Assembly: GCA_002900995.3 (NCBI GenBank) | Contig: CM035314.1 | Span: 465,252-529,251 of the forward strand | Origin: Ganoderma boninense | Lineage: Eukaryota > Basidiomycota > Agaricomycetes > Polyporales > Polyporaceae | Reading direction: 5' to 3' | Length of the DNA: 64,000 nucleotides | Part shown: positions 50,785 through 62,443 of the stretch, one piece after another | How positions within the stretch are numbered: position 1 is the first letter of the stretch | Layout: every line of letters begins with the position of its first letter | Position numbers and translations under genes: made by a program | Notes under the pieces: generated by a model | Seen by the model: the letters and a program-made list of their open reading frames with translations, nothing else | Database searches by the model: none | What the model was told of the DNA's origin: nothing

Positions 50785-53599
50785 ATGGCGACGGATACCA
50801 TTGAGCGGTCTACCATCTCAGGTACGTTGGACTCGCACTCAGCAATGAGTGTCTCGTTGCTCAGGGGAGTCATCTCGGTCCAAGGCCTCGTCCTGCACGT
50901 CGAGGAGCACGGCGAGCAGCCCTCCGAAACCCTCACGTACCGCAAGTCAGAGTCCCGCACCATCGCCATCGGCCGCAAGTCCAGCCAAGGCATCCCCGAG
51001 CAGCCAGACCCCGAACGAGCCCTGTTCCGCTGCCCCGTCGTAAGTCGTAAGCATGCCAAGATCACATTTACAGAGTACGGAAATGTATGCCACCATCCCT
51101 CCATGGCCCTCTATGGCTTGATGTGCGCTGAACACGCTTCTTCTCATCCCCCATCCGTCTCCGTTGAACAAAGGTTTACATCACCGACCTGGGCTCCCAT
51201 CACGGGACGCACATCCTCCGCCCGGGCGAACTCGTGTCCACATCCCTCAAACGAGAGGTGCCCACCGTGGTCGCCGATGGCGACCTGATCACCTTTGGGA
51301 AGACTGTCGGCCGGGACACCAATCTCGTCCGCCCTGTCGTCGCCCGGGTAGAGCTGACATTCGGCGGGGACGCCCTCAAGCAGGCATCCCCACCCCCGCC
51401 GAGGTCTCTCGCGGCCGAGCGGCCCTCTACCCCCGGCCCCGCTGCCGATGACTCGCCATCGCAGTCGCAACCACATGGACGTGACGGCGAGAAGACGCCC
51501 ACACGAGCCAACACTGGCCGTTACGGCGTGTTCCTCCCCTCCCCTGAGTCCTCCCCCTCGAGCAGCTCGGACAGCGACTCTGACATCCAAGAGATCTCGC
51601 CTCCGCCGTCTCCCTCGCGGAACATCATCACGTCGTTGCCTTCGCCGAGCTCGCCGTTCGCCCGCTTGGGCCCCTTCGGTTGCCCGGTGATCCCCCTCGG
51701 TGCCCGGCTGCGTCTCCTCCAGCAGATCCTGCCTCCGATTCACATTGCAGAGTCTCCGGAGCCGGAATACTACCCGCCGCCCATCGAGCCGTTCTCATTC
51801 GAGGAGATCCTCGTCGAAGGTGGGGTGGTCGAGGAGGAAGAGGAAGACATGGATCTCTCCTCAAGCCGCGCACACTCGCCCGCACACATCGATGGAGCCC
51901 ACACAGAGCCTCCCGTGGTTGGTGCCTGGCCCCCTTCCCCATCGAGGGCATCTGAATCCCCTCCGAGCCCCGCGAGTCGAGCGTGGAATCGCAACCGATG
52001 CCTGAAGGTCGGCGTGAAGTGATTGAGATTAGTGACGACGACTACGGTACGCCTGTCCCTGCTGCTGCTGTGAGTGCATCCGTAGAGAGCAATGAGGCAG
52101 TTCGTGCAGCCGAGGAGAGCCCTGAGGTTGATGTTGAGATGGTGGATATGGTGTTCGGCGACACTGAGTCGGCGCCGAGTTCCCCCGAAGACGACCCTTC
52201 CTTTCCCGAGAACGACATTATTATTGACCTCGAGACTACGAACGCCAATGAGTCGGCCGCAAGCCGCCTATTCGCAAACGTCACGTTGCCTGTCGAGGCA
52301 GCGAGTGCGAGCGTTACGTTCGACACAAGCGCGATTGAGGCTCAGATTGCTGAGGCTCGGGTCAGTACCTCCTTCTCCCCCGCCTTGTTGTCCTTCTTGG
52401 ACATCGCTAACTCGATGCAGGATGAGATCAACACCATCCGCACGACGCGGGACGCAGACGAGGTGATCTTCACCGCGCACGTCCAGCAAACGAAGGCGCG
52501 CCTAGACGCATTGGATGTCCGGATGCACGACACTCAATCCAATCTCACCTCCCACAACGACGAGCTATCTGCGATCGATACCCGCCTGCAGAACCTCAGA
52601 AGTATCGTGTCTAGCCTGCAAGAACGAAACGACATCGGCGAGCGGCTGGAAGGGCTCATGCGCGAGGTCGGGATGGCGAAGGACATGCTGCATGGTAATT
52701 ATAACCTATCTTTGCGCATCGTGCTCTGTGTTTACTGATATCGTCTTGTCACAGAAACCTGCACCTTGCATCAACAGGCCCGCGAGCAGATGACAGAGGA
52801 GCTGGAGACCGTCAAGGCGCTCCGTGCGGGGGCCGCGGGGGGTGCAGCAGGGACAGATGTGGTAGGCAGCGGCGGGCAATATATTTCTTTCGGGGCAGGT
52901 CGCGGCTCGGGTGTGCAGAAGCGGGGCGTGCATCTCCCCGACCGATCATTTTTCTCTGTGCGAGGGGATGATGATTTGCGTGCGAGGGGGGGATGGTTTG
53001 TGCGGGGGATGCGTTGTGTGCACTGGGGGGATGTGCGAGAAGGTGGACGAGGGGGGATCAGTTGCGTTGTGTACAGTGGGGGGTACACAAGGGAACACTT
53101 TGCAACGCGGACTCCGTCTTGGTGTTGCGCTCGCACTCACAAATATATTTACATGCAGCTAGCTACTCCGAGGCACAAAACGGCGACGACGCGCATGAGC
53201 GCCTATTCCCACTTGTCCCCCTCCTTCCACCGCCATGGTCGTCTCCGCTCGTCGTGCTTGCGTCTCGCGTGTGGTGCCCTCGGAATGGCTCGACGCGCAT
53301 CCTCGTGCGTTCGCTGCGATGCAGGAGGTGCTCGTTCATCGGGACGGGCCCGTAGCCGCGTCTGCGAGGTTTGCCCCTGTGTGCTTCGGAGTACTCACCT
53401 TCTGCCCACAGAACTTCTCGCGAACGCTAACGTCCAGCTTCGCAGGTCGTGCGATGGGAAGCTGCGGGCGCCGCTTGCGTGCCGCGAGGGCGATTGGAGC
53501 CTGTCCCAGCCGGGAGCCTTGCCTGACCTCTCCCCGCGCGTGCTCGCGCAGACGAAAGAAGTCGAAACTCACCTTGCACCGTCTCCATCTCCAACATAG
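50785..53599 (+). pseudogene. FHA-domain gene copy B, frameshifted and truncated
   Basis: Exons 50785..51084, 51174..52694 and 52755 onward. The FHA domain is intact, but the C-run at 51958..51961 has four C where copies A and C have five, shifting the frame about 250 codons in. The downstream coiled-coil sequence is otherwise unchanged. Like copy A it departs from the native gene after VKALR and lacks the tail anchor; a 2-nt difference also gives a different artificial C-terminus from copy A. The frameshift could be real or a residual homopolymer error. Confidence 0.75.
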
Positions 53600-53964
53600 G
53601 TCTACGGGATTGCTGTTTGGCAGCTCCAGCGTTGCGCGCAACCGCATGGAACCTCGGGACGTGAGAGGGACAAGCAGGAAGGAGGCTCGCGCTGTGGTGG
53701 GGGGCGAAACGGCACGGACGTCTCGACCGCCGCGCATTAAGTTGCGTGCGGATATCTGTTCCAGACCCGCTTGATGTGTTAATAGACGTAATTATCTGGG
53801 ACAGTCCGTTTGCGACCCGGAAGCGACACCCTCGCATGCCCGCCATCCCCGTTCCAAGCCGCGTCGCCAAGCACAACACGCCTTCACACCACAGCAAGTC
53901 GCGACAAAAACAGTCGTTCTGATGTACATACATGTAAGCGACGCTGCCGTGGACGCAGAACACC

Positions 53965-54492
53965 TCAGTCCCAGTCGAGTATAGGGTCCTCCTCCTCCTC
54001 CTCGCCCGCCGTGTCCTCCCTCAGCCTCCACGACCCGCCCTCCCAGACGCACTCGATCCCGTCCTTCCACATCGTGATCGGCCGCAATACCGCTGGCTTC
54101 ACAGCCTCGGTGTCCTCCTCCTCGTCGATCCACGCCATGCTCTTCGGCCCGTTCCGCTCGTACCGCGGCGCGATCACCTCGCCCTTCTCGTCGAAGCGTG
54201 GCCGCCGGCTCCCGATGTCTCTCCGCGCAACCTCGGGCAGCGCAGCGCGAAACAGGGGCCCGGGCACCGCCTTCGCGACGTCGACCCGCGCCGCCTCCAC
54301 CTCCTCCGCCGTCGCCTCCTCGAACCGCAGGGTCCCGCACCGAATCAGGTAGATCAGCTCCAGCATCTCCGACGGCGACGGCGCCCCGCTCGAGCTCAGG
54401 TTGCAGAAGCGGATGTGTGCCGGCCACCCGAGCAGCTTCGCCCAGTACCACAGGAACACCTCGTCCCGGAACGCCTTGGCCGTGTATCGCAT
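53965..54492 (-). CDS. Hypothetical protein, unit 2 copy
   Basis: 175 aa from ATG at 54492, identical to the 45442..45972 product except for one fewer Glu in the C-terminal Glu run. No family recognised. It lies in the same place relative to the truncated FHA gene. Confidence 0.5.
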   Translation of the reverse strand: MRYTAKAFRDEVFLWYWAKLLGWPAHIRFCNLSSSGAPSPSEMLELIYLIRCGTLRFEEATAEEVEAARVDVAKAVPGPLFRAALPEVARRDIGSRRPRFDEKGEVIAPRYERNGPKSMAWIDEEEDTEAVKPAVLRPITMWKDGIECVWEGGSWRLREDTAGEEEEEDPILDWD

Positions 54493-57400
54493 CTTCGCGT
54501 CCGCGTCTCCCGTAAATGTACCTAATCAAACGGTTAAAATCCTTCTCCGACGTCGAATGATCATGCACCTACGCAGCCTCCCGTCGAACAGGCCCCGAAG
54601 CGTGCCCCGCGCGTACCCTGCGTTGCTGGAGTAGACAAAGACGGTGCGCCGGCTGGGACGTCCCAGGGACTCGCTCGAAAGCGACGACCGCTGTCGCCCG
54701 CATTGGGTGTTCGTGTGGTAGAGCATCGGGCGCGCGACGAGGTGGTGAGGCTGTCGAGTCGATTCGCCCGGCTCCGTGAATTTATGTACGGTGTCTTCCC
54801 TGTGTTGCAACAGAGGGACGCGAGGGTCTCCTGCTCGAGCCAATGGATTAGCGACGCGTCCCGGATGCGGCAGACTACGCGCAGAGCGTACGTACCTACA
54901 AGCGGACATACACACCGGCAAACACCCTTGCTCGGCATTGCCGTTCGTGCCCCATCTTCGCTTGGCAGCATCGGGCCCGCCGTCCCCGCCCTCGCGTCCG
55001 TCACCCCGGCAAGACGATCTCGATCTCCCGACTCCCAACTCCCGGGCACGATCCAGCAGCGCTCCCGTCTGCAACCGTCGTCGGGGCCGGCAAGACGGGA
55101 GCTTGACACGGACCTTGGCCCTGAGCAATTAGACACCGGGCGCCACGGCAGCGTCGCCGTCCCGCCATCTCGGCTAGGCCGCTTGTAAGATGCACGCGCT
55201 CCGTCTGTGCGCGAAGGAGGCGGGACGGAAGGCGGGCAGCCGGACCGCGACGCCACGGAACGGTCCTGGATGGTTGTTGTTTATGGCAGACAACAGCCAG
55301 GGATTCTGTCGTCTTTGAGCGGGCGATGGCGTGTTGAAATAAACTAGATATTCCCTGTCCGAGCGAGTAAGGCCCTGCACCGCTTGGATAGCTGAGGGAT
55401 GAGCCTGCACGAACCGACATCTGCGCGCCCTTGCGACGACCTCGGTATTCGAACCGATCGGGTCCTGTCGTGTTTCAGCGGTTCCCAAGTCCCACACGCT
55501 CGCGGCGTACTAGTCTTACAGCCGCTCCCCGGCGCGGGCGTGAAAGTGCTATGACCCCAATAACCCTCTGATTCACAGCACCGCGGCGCATTCCGCCCGA
55601 AACCTTGTCTCCAGTGTACTCGTCCTGTAGTTAGAGCTGGTCAGACATGTAGGACGGCGAGAATTACATCTGCGCACCACGGACGGAAACTGCAATGGGA
55701 CGAATGTTGATGTGGAGCGGCGTCTTGGCGGCCCTCCAGACGTTCGGCGCCGCCCGAGCTTCAGCTTGACGTTCAGCGATCCGTACCGCATCACCTGCAG
55801 GTGGGTCAGAAAGCTGGACCAAGCAGTCGGTTGTCGGATCGACCCGAGTGCTACTCACTTGGCTCTATTCTCTGTGCGGCCGTGTCCCGCCAGTGTTCTG
55901 GGGCTGGCGTCGTCCATGTCCTCAGCGACACGCTGTAGTCCTGATGGGATGGTGTCAGGCCTGCCAATATGTTAGATTTCCCACCGCGAGGACGAGACGG
56001 CGTGTGCTTGAACCTCTGCACCTGTCCGCGACCGATGCCGCGCGAACGCGGAGTTGCTGCAAGCACCAAGACGCGTCGTACGCGATGTCCGGGACGTGTC
56101 GACACTCGCGCCGGGCTCGGATACGAAGCGGGGAAAGGAGGGCGTGTGCAAGCGGGCGGGGCAGTCATGGGAAGAAAAGCGGCGAAGACGACCTCGGACG
56201 ATGCAAAATGTGCACGAGAGTGTACGAGATTCGATTGGGATTAAAATGCAGACGTATGGAAGGAGTTGGCTGCTTGTAAGGTGCCCGCGCTGCGTCCCGA
56301 GTATTCGAAGGAAGAGGACAACAGACGTGAAGTGGGATGGCAAACACTCGGCGGATACACGGACGGCGTGCGCGAACACGGCGGAACGGCCTGGATGGTT
56401 GTTGTTTATGATAGACAACAGCCCGCGACCGTGTAGAGCACAGTTGCGTCGCGCAGAAACCCAATGTGGGGGCTAGGTCCGGAGCTCTGCGTCGTAGTCG
56501 AGCATTCGCAGCGGTGCGCGCCGAACGGAGACGGCGGGTCATACCCGTTCTCAGCGAAGCCAGACGCACACGACCAGGGAAACGGCAGTGCGCCGCTTGA
56601 CTAGGCGCGACAGCCGGAAGACGGAAGACGGGACACGGCTGCACGAACCGATGTCGATGACGGCCCTCGTTCGAGTCTAGCAGAGCTTGATGAATTTCAG
56701 AACTCGTATATACATATATTGTGAAGAGTCGCATGCGGGCTTCGGAACACACCTGTCTTTCGGCCGTGCGCGCAAGTGCTCTCCGGCCTGCAGGCTGCCA
56801 GACCGGCCCATCCATCCCACAATACGCACCCTGCACTCCGGGCCAGTCAGAGGCATTCCGCACGGCGAAAATAGTCGTGTACATACCGTGTACGGCGACG
56901 GCGCCGACCGTATTGATGTGGAGCGGCGCCTTGGCAATTCCCGCTCCCTGCAGACGTTCCGAGCGATCCGAGCCTCGTCCAGGCGTCGGACGATCCGCAT
57001 CGCAGTGCCCGCTGGTGGGCCAGAAAGCTGGACCAAGCAGTCGGCGGGCCGCTTCGTTTCGTCATGCTGCCAGGACGCTATTTTCGCGCCCCATGCATCC
57101 TGCTCTCGCCTGCAGTGTCGCCGGCGGCCATGGCGGCGCATCTCAAGGCTTGCGTGAGGTCGTACGAGTCCTGCGAAAGCGTCAGATCGACCGCTGCAAG
57201 CGGGAAACGGCCGGGAGAGCGGATACGCGCTCCGCACCCTCTCGCCTCCCAAATCCGCCCAGACGCGGATTTCCAAAAGTCGTCCAGACACGACGGCAAC
57301 GCATCAGGAACGTCGTACGCGACCCCCCGAGCCCCCCGAAACAGCTCGCACCGCGCCCGGACGCGAACCGGGGGCGGGACGGCGTGCGCAAGTGCGGCGG

Positions 57401-58919
57401 CAACGGAATTACAATGAAAATGCGGTTTTCGCAACCTCGGCGGATCGCGGCGGGGACGACCTCGGACGGTGCGAAATGTGCACGGGAGTGCGGGAAATTC
57501 GATTGCGAAGGGTGCGGATGCCTACAGCGAGAGGTAAGACGAAACTACTGCGTCCCGCCCCACAAAACCCGACGCCGGCGAGCCGTGTCTGCGCGGATTG
57601 GCGTCAGGACGCAGGTTCGAGCCCGCGAGGACGCATAGACTCACGCAGAAGTGGTCCGCGGCGGAAATGCGGGCGTTGAGCAAATCGCCCCGCCCGACGG
57701 GCAGTGGGTCGGGGCTTTGGGGCGCGAAGTGAAACGGGCTCGGAACGCCGTCGCAGCGGCCGCAATGGGTACGGAGGCCGTCCGACGGGCTTGGACGCTT
57801 GCTAGGCGGGCGAGGAAGGGCGGGGGTTTGGAAATATGGCGGATCCTCTTGGCGCGCGGCAGCGAAAACGGCCGAGGTGGGCCCTGGACGTCGATCCCGC
57901 CCGTCCATTGGGTCTGTCCTGTTCCCTGCATCGTTGCTCTATCGCGACACAGTCAGTAGCGGCACGCGGCGCAGAGGTATTTTTCAGAACTCACGCATTT
58001 GGCACAGGCGGAAAGTCGGGCCACGGTCAAAGCACGGCGGCCGGGCGTGAAGGACGCTAAAAACATTTACGAGGCTTGTAAGAATACGAACTATGGCAAC
58101 GACACGAGCAGGAACGCACCTGCTGCGAAGGGACTCTTGGCGGCCAGAGGCGCACCGACGTTCGTGGGCAGGGCCTCCTGCCCGGGCGACGGCAACGGAT
58201 TGCGGGGACGGCGGGACGTCGGGTGGAATAGTGGTTACGTCTTGATACTAAGGGACTCGTCTACGAGCTGGGATGGGCGGGGACAGGCGGGAGAGGTGAA
58301 GGATCGCTTGGGGGAAGCGACGGCCGATCGAAACAGCGGTCTGCAGCGGCCGCAAACGTAAGGATAAGTTCTGGGTGGGCGTTGTGAGCCGTGGTGAGTT
58401 GGCTGGGAGCTGGTCTGTGCGCGATGTTCGCGGTGTATAAAGGCAGCGCCGTTTGCTGCGTGCTAACATACGGCCCATCCGTCCGCACTGACCGCAAGCG
58501 TCCGAGTCCACGGACGTCTGCGGCTTTCTCTTGGACGAGGACGACGGAATGGCGAGCTATGTAGCGTGTGCTCGTGAGTATCGCCATGTTCCGAAGGAAA
58601 CGCACTCGCACTTACCAGACTTGCCTGCAGACGACCGCTCACCGCTTTGGGGGCAACATAGTGTGCGAGCAGTGCCGCGGCAGGCTCTACTGGAGGGAAG
58701 CGGGGGTTGCAGTGCGTGTCGTCGTGGGTGCGCTGCGAGTCTTCGGAGGGCAGAGTGGGCGGAAAGGCGAGGCGGGCGGGCGGCGGGCAGCGTTTGCGAG
58801 TGCGTAGAGAGCGTGTCGATGGACGAGAAACGGGGCTTGGAACGGGGACGAGAGGGCGAAAAACGGGGGCGCGATCGGGAAACGAGGTGTCGAGAGGGCC
58901 GAAAGCGGAAGGAGACGCG

Positions 58920-59010
58920 TCGCAAAACGCGAGTTCCTGCGCGCGACATCCAATCACAAGCGGCGTCTTGCTGTCCCCAGTCGCTCCTCCCGCTGCGTCC
59001 GGTTCGATGG
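58920..59010 (-). pseudogene. Degenerate 5' end of GPN1 exon 1 (unit 3 left flank)
   Basis: Same relic as at 50500..50589 with two extra bases (CCCGCTGCG against CCCTGCG). In this copy the frame stays closer to GPN1 (IEPDA...GDSKTPLVI against MEPET...GDGKKPIVI). The start codon is ATC, so it cannot be expressed as GPN1. Confidence 0.55.
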
Positions 59011-61002
59011 CAGCTGAGGATGGTGTTCGCGGAAAAAGGGGGGCGGTGCAGACTTCGGAGCCAGGAGGACGGATAAGGAAGATGTCACCGGTGACGTCAC
59101 ACACGTCACAGCATATAGCTGCGCAACGGGCGTCGTCCGCGTTCCCGACGATTATCATCTCGCCACCGACGACGACGACGACGACTACAGTCTTTGTGGG
59201 CAACGATGGCGACGGATACCATTGAGCGGTCTACCATCTCAGGTACGTTGGACTCGCACTCAGCAATGAGTGTCTCGTTGCTCAGGGGAGTCATCTCGGT
59301 CCAAGGCCTCGTCCTGCACGTCGAGGAGCACGGCGAGCAGCCCTCCGAAACCCTCACGTACCGCAAGTCAGAGTCCCGCACCATCGCCATCGGCCGCAAG
59401 TCCAGCCAAGGCATCCCCGAGCAGCCAGACCCCGAACGAGCCCTGTTCCGCTGCCCCGTCGTAAGTCGTAAGCATGCCAAGATCACATTTACAGAGTACG
59501 GAAATGTATGCCACCATCCCTCCATGGCCCTCTATGGCTTGATGTGCGCTGAACACGCTTCTTCTCATCATCCCCATCCGTCTCCGTTGAACAAAGGTTT
59601 ACATCACCGACCTGGGCTCCCATCACGGGACGCACATCCTCCGCCCGGGCGAACTCGTGTCCACATCCCTCAAACGAGAGGTGCCCACCGTGGTCGCCGA
59701 TGGCGACCTGATCACCTTTGGGAAGACTGTCGGCCGGGACACCAATCTCGTCCGCCCTGTCGTCGCCCGGGTAGAGCTGACATTCGGCGGGGACGCCCTC
59801 AAGCAGGCATCCCCACCCCCGCCGAGGTCTCTCGCGGCCGAGCGGCCCTCTACCCCCGGCCCCGCTGCCGATGACTCGCCATCGCAGTCGCAACCACATG
59901 GACGTGACGGCGAGAAGACGCCCACACGAGCCAACACTGGCCGTTACGGCGTGTTCCTCCCCTCCCCTGAGTCCTCCCCCTCGAGCAGCTCGGACAGCGA
60001 CTCTGACATCCAAGAGATCTCGCCTCCGCCGTCTCCCTCGCGGAACATCATCACGTCGTTGCCTTCGCCGAGCTCGCCGTTCGCCCGCTTGGGCCCCTTC
60101 GGTTGCCCGGTGATCCCCCTCGGTGCCCGGCTGCGTCTCCTCCAGCAGATCCTGCCTCCGATTCACATTGCAGAGTCTCCGGAGCCGGAATACTACCCGC
60201 CGCCCATCGAGCCGTTCTCATTCGAGGAGATCCTCGTCGAAGGTGGGGTGGTCGAGGAGGAAGAGGAAGACATGGATCTCTCCTCAAGCCGCGCACACTC
60301 GCCCGCACACATCGATGGAGCCCACACAGAGCCTCCCGTGGTTGGTGCCTGGCCCCCTTCCCCATCGAGGGCATCTGAATCCCCCTCCGAGCCCCGCGAG
60401 TCGAGCGTGGAATCGCAACCGATGCCTGAAGGTCGGCGTGAAGTGATTGAGATTAGTGACGACGACTACGGTACGCCTGTCCCTGCTGCTGCTGTGAGTG
60501 CATCCGTAGAGAGCAATGAGGCAGTTCGTGCAGCCGAGGAGAGCCCTGAGGTTGATGTTGAGATGGTGGATATGGTGTTCGGCGACACTGAGTCGGCGCC
60601 GAGTTCCCCCGAAGACGACCCTTCCTTTCCCGAGAACGACATTATTATTGACCTCGAGACTACGAACGCCAATGAGTCGGCCGCAAGCCGCCTATTCGCA
60701 AACGTCACGTTGCCTGTCGAGGCAGCGAGTGCGAGCGTTACGTTCGACACAAGCGCGATTGAGGCTCAGATTGCTGAGGCTCGGGTCAGTACCTCCTTCT
60801 CCCCCGCCTTGTTGTCCTTCTTGGACATCGCTAACTCGATGCAGGATGAGATCAACACCATCCGCACGACGCGGGACGCAGACGAGGTGATCTTCACCGC
60901 GCACGTCCAGCAAACGAAGGCGCGCCTAGACGCATTGGATGTCCGGATGCACGACACTCAATCCAATCTCACCTCCCACAACGACGAGCTATCTGCGATC
61001 GA
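59011..61002. repeat. Direct repeat unit 3 (partial, about 2 kb)
   Basis: Promoter and first two thirds of the FHA gene, essentially identical to unit 2. Similarity to units 1 and 2 drops from about 61003 (GACACGC against GATACCCGC) and the sequence continues into the native FHA 3' end rather than the G-rich spacer. Confidence 0.9.
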
Positions 61003-61688
61003 CACGCNNNNNNNNNNNNNNNNNNNNNNNNNNNNNNNNNNNNNNNNNNNNNNNNNNNNNNNNNNNNNNNNNNNNNNNNNNNNNNNNNNNNNNNNNNNNN
61101 NNNNNNNGTCTGCAGACGCTCAGAAGTATCGTGTCTGGCATGCAAGAACGAAACGACATCGGTGAGCGGCTGGAAGGGCTCATGCGCGAGGTCGGGATGG
61201 CGAAGGACATGCTGCATGGTAATTATGACCTATCTTCATGCATCGCGCTCTGCGTTTACTGACATCGTCCTATCACAGAAACCTGCGCCTTGCACCATCA
61301 GGCACGCGAGCAGATGGCCGAGGAGCTGGAGACCGTGAAGGCCCTCCGTGTCGAGGCGGCCGCCACCGTCGCCGAGGCCAAGCTCGCCAGTGTCACTGCG
61401 CAGACCGCTGCGTCCGAGGTGCGCACTGGTTGCCTTCAGCAATCGTCTAGTGCTGACACAAAGCAGGCTTCTAAGTCTTTGAAGCGGAAGCGCGACGATT
61501 TGGAGGACGGGCAGGGGGAGGGGGCCTCCGTCCCGTCAAATCTGACCGACGTGCGTGACCTGCACGCCCCGCCGCTGCCCATCTCGAAGCGGAGACGCAC
61601 CCTTCGTGTCGTTTCGAAGGTCGCACAGACGGCGACGGTCGCCTCCCTCGGCGCCGTCGCTGCCTGGGCCGCGCTGGCATTTTCGTGA
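59206..61688 (+). CDS. FHA-domain, coiled-coil, tail-anchored protein, full-length copy C
   Basis: Exons 59206..59505, 59597..61218 (interrupted by 100 N) and 61279..61688. With the N run removed exon 2 is 1522 nt, exactly as in copy A, and reads AIDTRLQTLRS across the join, giving about 743 aa, or 727 if the in-frame 48-nt GT-AG segment at 61419..61466 (branch-like CTGAC) is spliced. Order: FHA domain (Gly63-Arg64, SRKH 87-90, GSHHGT 107-112), acidic Ser/Pro-rich linker, coiled coil, basic clusters KRKR and SKRRR, and a C-terminal hydrophobic tail (VASLGAVAAWAALAFS) typical of tail-anchored proteins. The FHA domain binds phosphothreonine. Architecture resembles Far9/Far10/SLMAP-type STRIPAK subunits at the nuclear envelope/ER; orthology is unproven. 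Confidence 0.82.
61008..61107. other. 100-N assembly gap 2, inside FHA copy C, with nothing missing
   Basis: Exactly 100 N between GACACGC and GTCTGCAG. Joining the flanks gives a segment of the same length as GATACCCGCCTGCAG in copies A and B and keeps the frame. The apparent interruption of the gene is a scaffolding placeholder. Confidence 0.92.
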
Positions 61689-62173
61689 TACCGCCATCGA
61701 GTGCGGTTCGCTGCCCGAGAATCCTATGTGCGTTCGTCCCTCCCTCCTTTCGCAATGACGGCGCTGAAGCGCATGCCCTGCAGTTATCAACCATTCGACC
61801 TTCAATCAATTCTAATGCAAGTTGTTCGCCGTCGTTCAGTTTGGGGGGAGATGCTCTGGCAGGAGGAGTTTATGCTATGCTCGCATGTTCTCGTTTGGAC
61901 ATTTTTGCAAGGGTTTCGTATATGTGCTTGTGGGTGTATGCTGGTTGGAAGTTTCACGAAAGTGTATATGTATGATATGTTGATCTCATCGCGGTTGTGG
62001 TCCGTAAGCTTGGCTGGAGCTGCTTCGCAAACCATTGCGCCAAGGAAGTTTGCGCGGGAGATGCGAAAATTAATCTGTCTATACAAGCTCCGCGATAGTG
62101 AAAGTGTACATACACTGTTATTGGCTGTGGTAAATGTCAGCAGCAAAGAAGAAACAGAAAATCTAAAATTGCT
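61689..62173. other. Intergenic, FHA 3' region
   Basis: About 485 bp between the FHA stop and tRNA-Gly. No gene recognised. Confidence 0.5.
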
Positions 62174-62244
62174 TGCATCCGCCGGGAGTCGAACCCGGAG
62201 CTAGGCCATGGGAAGACCCAATGTTACCGCTACACCACGAATGC
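62174..62244 (-). tRNA. tRNA-Gly (anticodon CCC), no intron
   Basis: On the minus strand the 7-bp acceptor pairs GCATTCG with CGGATGC, the D-arm reads GTGTAGCGGTAAC, the anticodon loop TTCCCAT presents CCC within a GGGTC/GGCCT stem, and the T-arm has GGTTCGACTCC. The discriminator is A (complement of 62174). A and B boxes of the Pol III promoter are intact. Confidence 0.93.
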
Positions 62245-62443
62245 TCAGTCTCACTTGCTTACTTTAAACATATTATGTAGTAACAGTAATATCGCGGGAA
62301 TCCGTATTGAAGTTCCCACTTCGTCGTTACTTACCGCGGCTCCAGTACTTACTACTTACTTGCTTATCTTGCCCTAATTATCAGGCTCAGCGCACAAAGC
62401 GGAGCGGATGAGACGGAGCCCGGGACAACGGTAACATGGCTGA
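62245..62443. other. Intergenic
   Basis: Short AT-richer stretch upstream of tRNA-Gly with TACTTACT-type repeats. It probably holds the 5' region of the gene that runs off the right edge. Confidence 0.4.

Larger units (their letters stand above)
50590..59010. repeat. Direct repeat unit 2 (8421 bp)
   Basis: Same order as unit 1: promoter with TGACGTCA, FHA copy B, G-run cluster, minus hypothetical gene, diverged repeats, TATAAAG (58436), GPN1 relic. The differences from unit 1 beyond the first 0.8 kb are a handful of one- to three-base indels: C5 to C4 at 51958, +2 near 53537, one Glu codon near 53994, +1 near 56809, +2 near 58990. Confidence 0.93.

Noticed and set aside
46041..50800. Long open frames of 100-316 codons in the array spacers
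   Set aside because: They overlap on both strands, are rich in Arg/Pro/Ala/Gly, and change ends between units with 1-2 nt indels, as expected of non-coding GC-rich sequence. Only the 45442..45972 frame looks natural.
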